Source: Rhodocollybia butyracea (taxonomy: Eukaryota > Basidiomycota > Agaricomycetes > Agaricales > Omphalotaceae). From it: a stretch of DNA of 34,303 nucleotides. Numbering within the stretch: the first letter of the stretch is position 1; the number at the start of each line of letters is the position of its first letter. The notes beneath the pieces are model-generated. The model ran no database searches, was not told the DNA's origin, and was given only the letters and a program-made list of their open reading frames with translations. Positions 33,397 through 34,303 of this stretch are shown here, piece by piece. Location: contig JADNRY010000623.1 in assembly GCA_015501585.1 (NCBI GenBank), positions 1-34,303 on the forward strand, read 5' to 3'. Position numbers and translations under genes: made by a program.

Positions 33397-33757
33397 GTAT
33401 CGGAAAGGATAAACCTTCCGAATGATTTATTGGGTTATTCCGACGCCCAGGTAATATGCCTTACCTGGGCATCACTACTTATCCTCAGCCTGGATTCTCA
33501 CTGAGAATCCTCATTAAGAATACTCGGAAACTTCCGAGTCTGCGCGTTGAACATTCGGACATTTCTGAATCAAATCATACTCTAGTGGTACGCCCCCACT
33601 ACCGTTTGATTTGGACAAGTCCGAAAATCTGATGCGCCGCATCAATTAAATCCCGTACTTGATGCGGGAGCATTCTATGTTAAACCAAATTAGAAATGGT
33701 TTGGATGGTGATGATGTCATTACCATTTTCGATTCACATCCCTGATGTTAATCTGGT
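33397..33757 (+). other. 3' non-coding region of the retroelement, nested hairpins
   Basis: No reading frame. It is packed with inverted repeats, including GCCCAGGTAA-tatgcc-TTACCTGGGC (33445-33470), GGATTCTCA-c-TGAGAATCC (33492-33510), ACTCGGAA-ac-TTCCGAGT (33522-33539) and ATGGTGATGA-tg-TCATTACCAT (33705-33726, one wobble). Confidence 0.8.
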
Positions 33758-33766
33758 GGGGGAGGG
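33758..33766 (+). promoter_or_regulatory. Polypurine tract
   Basis: GGGGGAGGG immediately before the right LTR, the expected place for plus-strand DNA priming in LTR elements. Confidence 0.65.
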
Positions 33767-34020
33767 TGTAACGCCTCCGCCTCTCCATAATCACCACTGA
33801 CCGTATCCGGCGATACGGTCATCCTAGACACCGCCGATAGACCAAACGGTCTATCTTATCTTTCTATTTATTATTAATTATATAATAAATCCGTTACTAT
33901 AAGTATTGTACGATTACTTAAGAGTCTAGTTAGTCTTTTACACCGTCGTACACACAATAGTATCCTATTTGTCGTGTTCACTGGTGTTCCTAAGGAACTT
34001 GCCCATAGTGCGCATATATA
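33767..34020 (+). repeat. Right LTR
   Basis: Begins TGTAACGCC and aligns over its whole length to the left LTR with about a dozen differences. It contains the stronger hairpin GACCGTATC-cggc-GATACGGTC (33799-33820). It ends GCGCATATATA before the CTGAC duplication. Confidence 0.75.
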
Positions 34021-34025
34021 CTGAC
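34021..34025. repeat. Target-site duplication CTGAC, right
   Basis: Matches 30680-30684 and directly follows the aligned end of the right LTR. Confidence 0.6.
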
Positions 34026-34029
34026 TGTG

Positions 34030-34303
34030 TTCACACCAAGGGTACAAATAGGCTATGGATGGTCTAGAGCTAGGCTACTCCAAGGCCACAGATAGGTTAC
34101 ATCAAGGGTACAAATAGGCTGCAGATAAACTACAGATAGATTACAAGGAGGCAACACAAAAAGCTACAAATAGGCTATAGACAGGCTCACCATAGATTAC
34201 AAGTAGGCAACACCTGGGCTACAAATAGGTTATGGATGGGCTACAGAAGGCTACTCCAAGGCTACAAATACGCAACAGATAGGTGACACCAAGGCTACAG
34301 ATA
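34030..34303. repeat. 11-bp minisatellite, open at the window end
   Basis: About 25 diverged units with consensus GCTACAAATAG (for example 34041-34051, 34107-34117, 34163-34173). Nearly all are exactly 11 bp; one of 12 (34151-34162) and one of 10 occur. A higher-order block of five units near 34041-34095 reappears in the same order near 34218-34271. The period is not a multiple of three, so it is not coding. The array continues past the window. Confidence 0.88.

Larger units (their letters stand above)
30685..34020 (+). mobile_element. Gag-only LTR retroelement, hairpin-rich
   Basis: Two direct LTRs flank about 2.8 kb of internal sequence. The internal part encodes only a gag-like polyprotein. 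I see no protease, reverse transcriptase, RNase H or integrase text, and there is not enough room for them. A polypurine tract (GGGGGAGGG, 33758-33766) sits directly before the right LTR. The target-site duplication CTGAC argues for a real insertion. The element should be non-autonomous, moved by a related Ty3/Gypsy partner elsewhere. The LTRs differ at roughly a dozen positions in 250, so the insertion is not brand new. A tRNA primer-binding site after the left LTR is not obvious. The whole element is crowded with short inverted repeats (see findings). Confidence 0.82.

Noticed and set aside
30920..34005. LTR ending at the CA of GCCCA (30920-30921 and 34004-34005), which would give canonical TG...CA termini
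   Set aside because: The LTR match continues about 15 bases further on both sides, and only the longer end leaves the CTGAC duplication next to the element. I keep CA as an alternative.
34030..34303. CRISPR array or telomeric repeat
   Set aside because: The units are 11 bp with no spacers, and no TTAGGG-type repeat is present. It is a minisatellite.

Overview
The window reads as nuclear DNA of a filamentous basidiomycete, most likely an Agaricomycete. Genes are cut by many 46-60 bp GT-AG introns, are packed on both strands, and belong to families typical of mushroom genomes (F-box/LRR proteins, an SRPK-like kinase, short single-pass membrane proteins in tandem). I see no tRNA, rRNA, CRISPR or bacterial operon signals. 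The species cannot be told from the sequence alone.

Layout. 1-8502: a broken F-box gene (-), an intact SRPK-type kinase (+), a short unidentified coding remnant (-), a DUS2 tRNA-dihydrouridine synthase broken by several frameshifts (+), and an intact F-box-like gene (-). 8503-11584: 2 kb without recognisable genes, then a small secreted kinase-like protein (+). 12922-20602: five tandem minus-strand paralogues of a secreted-ectodomain/single-pass membrane family. I call them A1, B1 (only its 3' part survives), A2, B2 and C. They arose partly by duplication of a two-gene A+B unit. A relic of the neighbouring ER-type membrane gene lies between B2 and C, and the intact version (20872-21676, +) follows. 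It ends 29 bp from the stop of a class I alpha-1,2-mannosidase (GH47, -, 21706-24537), which carries one frameshift in an A6 run. 25344-26834: an NAD(P)-binding epimerase-like gene (-). 26835-30679: mostly unassigned, with an arylamine N-acetyltransferase-like fragment and an AT-hook reading frame.

30685-34020 is an LTR retroelement with about 250 bp LTRs, a CTGAC target-site duplication and a decayed gag but no pol. It abuts an 11-bp-period minisatellite (34030 to the window edge).

The most unusual signal is in that retroelement. Its LTRs, leader, gag and 3' non-coding region are studded with short perfect inverted repeats (stems mostly 5-10 bp, loops mostly 1-10 nt), nearly every one with a different stem sequence. 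Several substitutions that distinguish the two LTRs fall inside such palindromes, and all of those I checked keep pairing, including one full A-T to G-C double change. Other points of interest are the receptor-like array with its shared promoter box and GC-AG introns, and the secreted kinase-like protein that stops just after the DWG motif.
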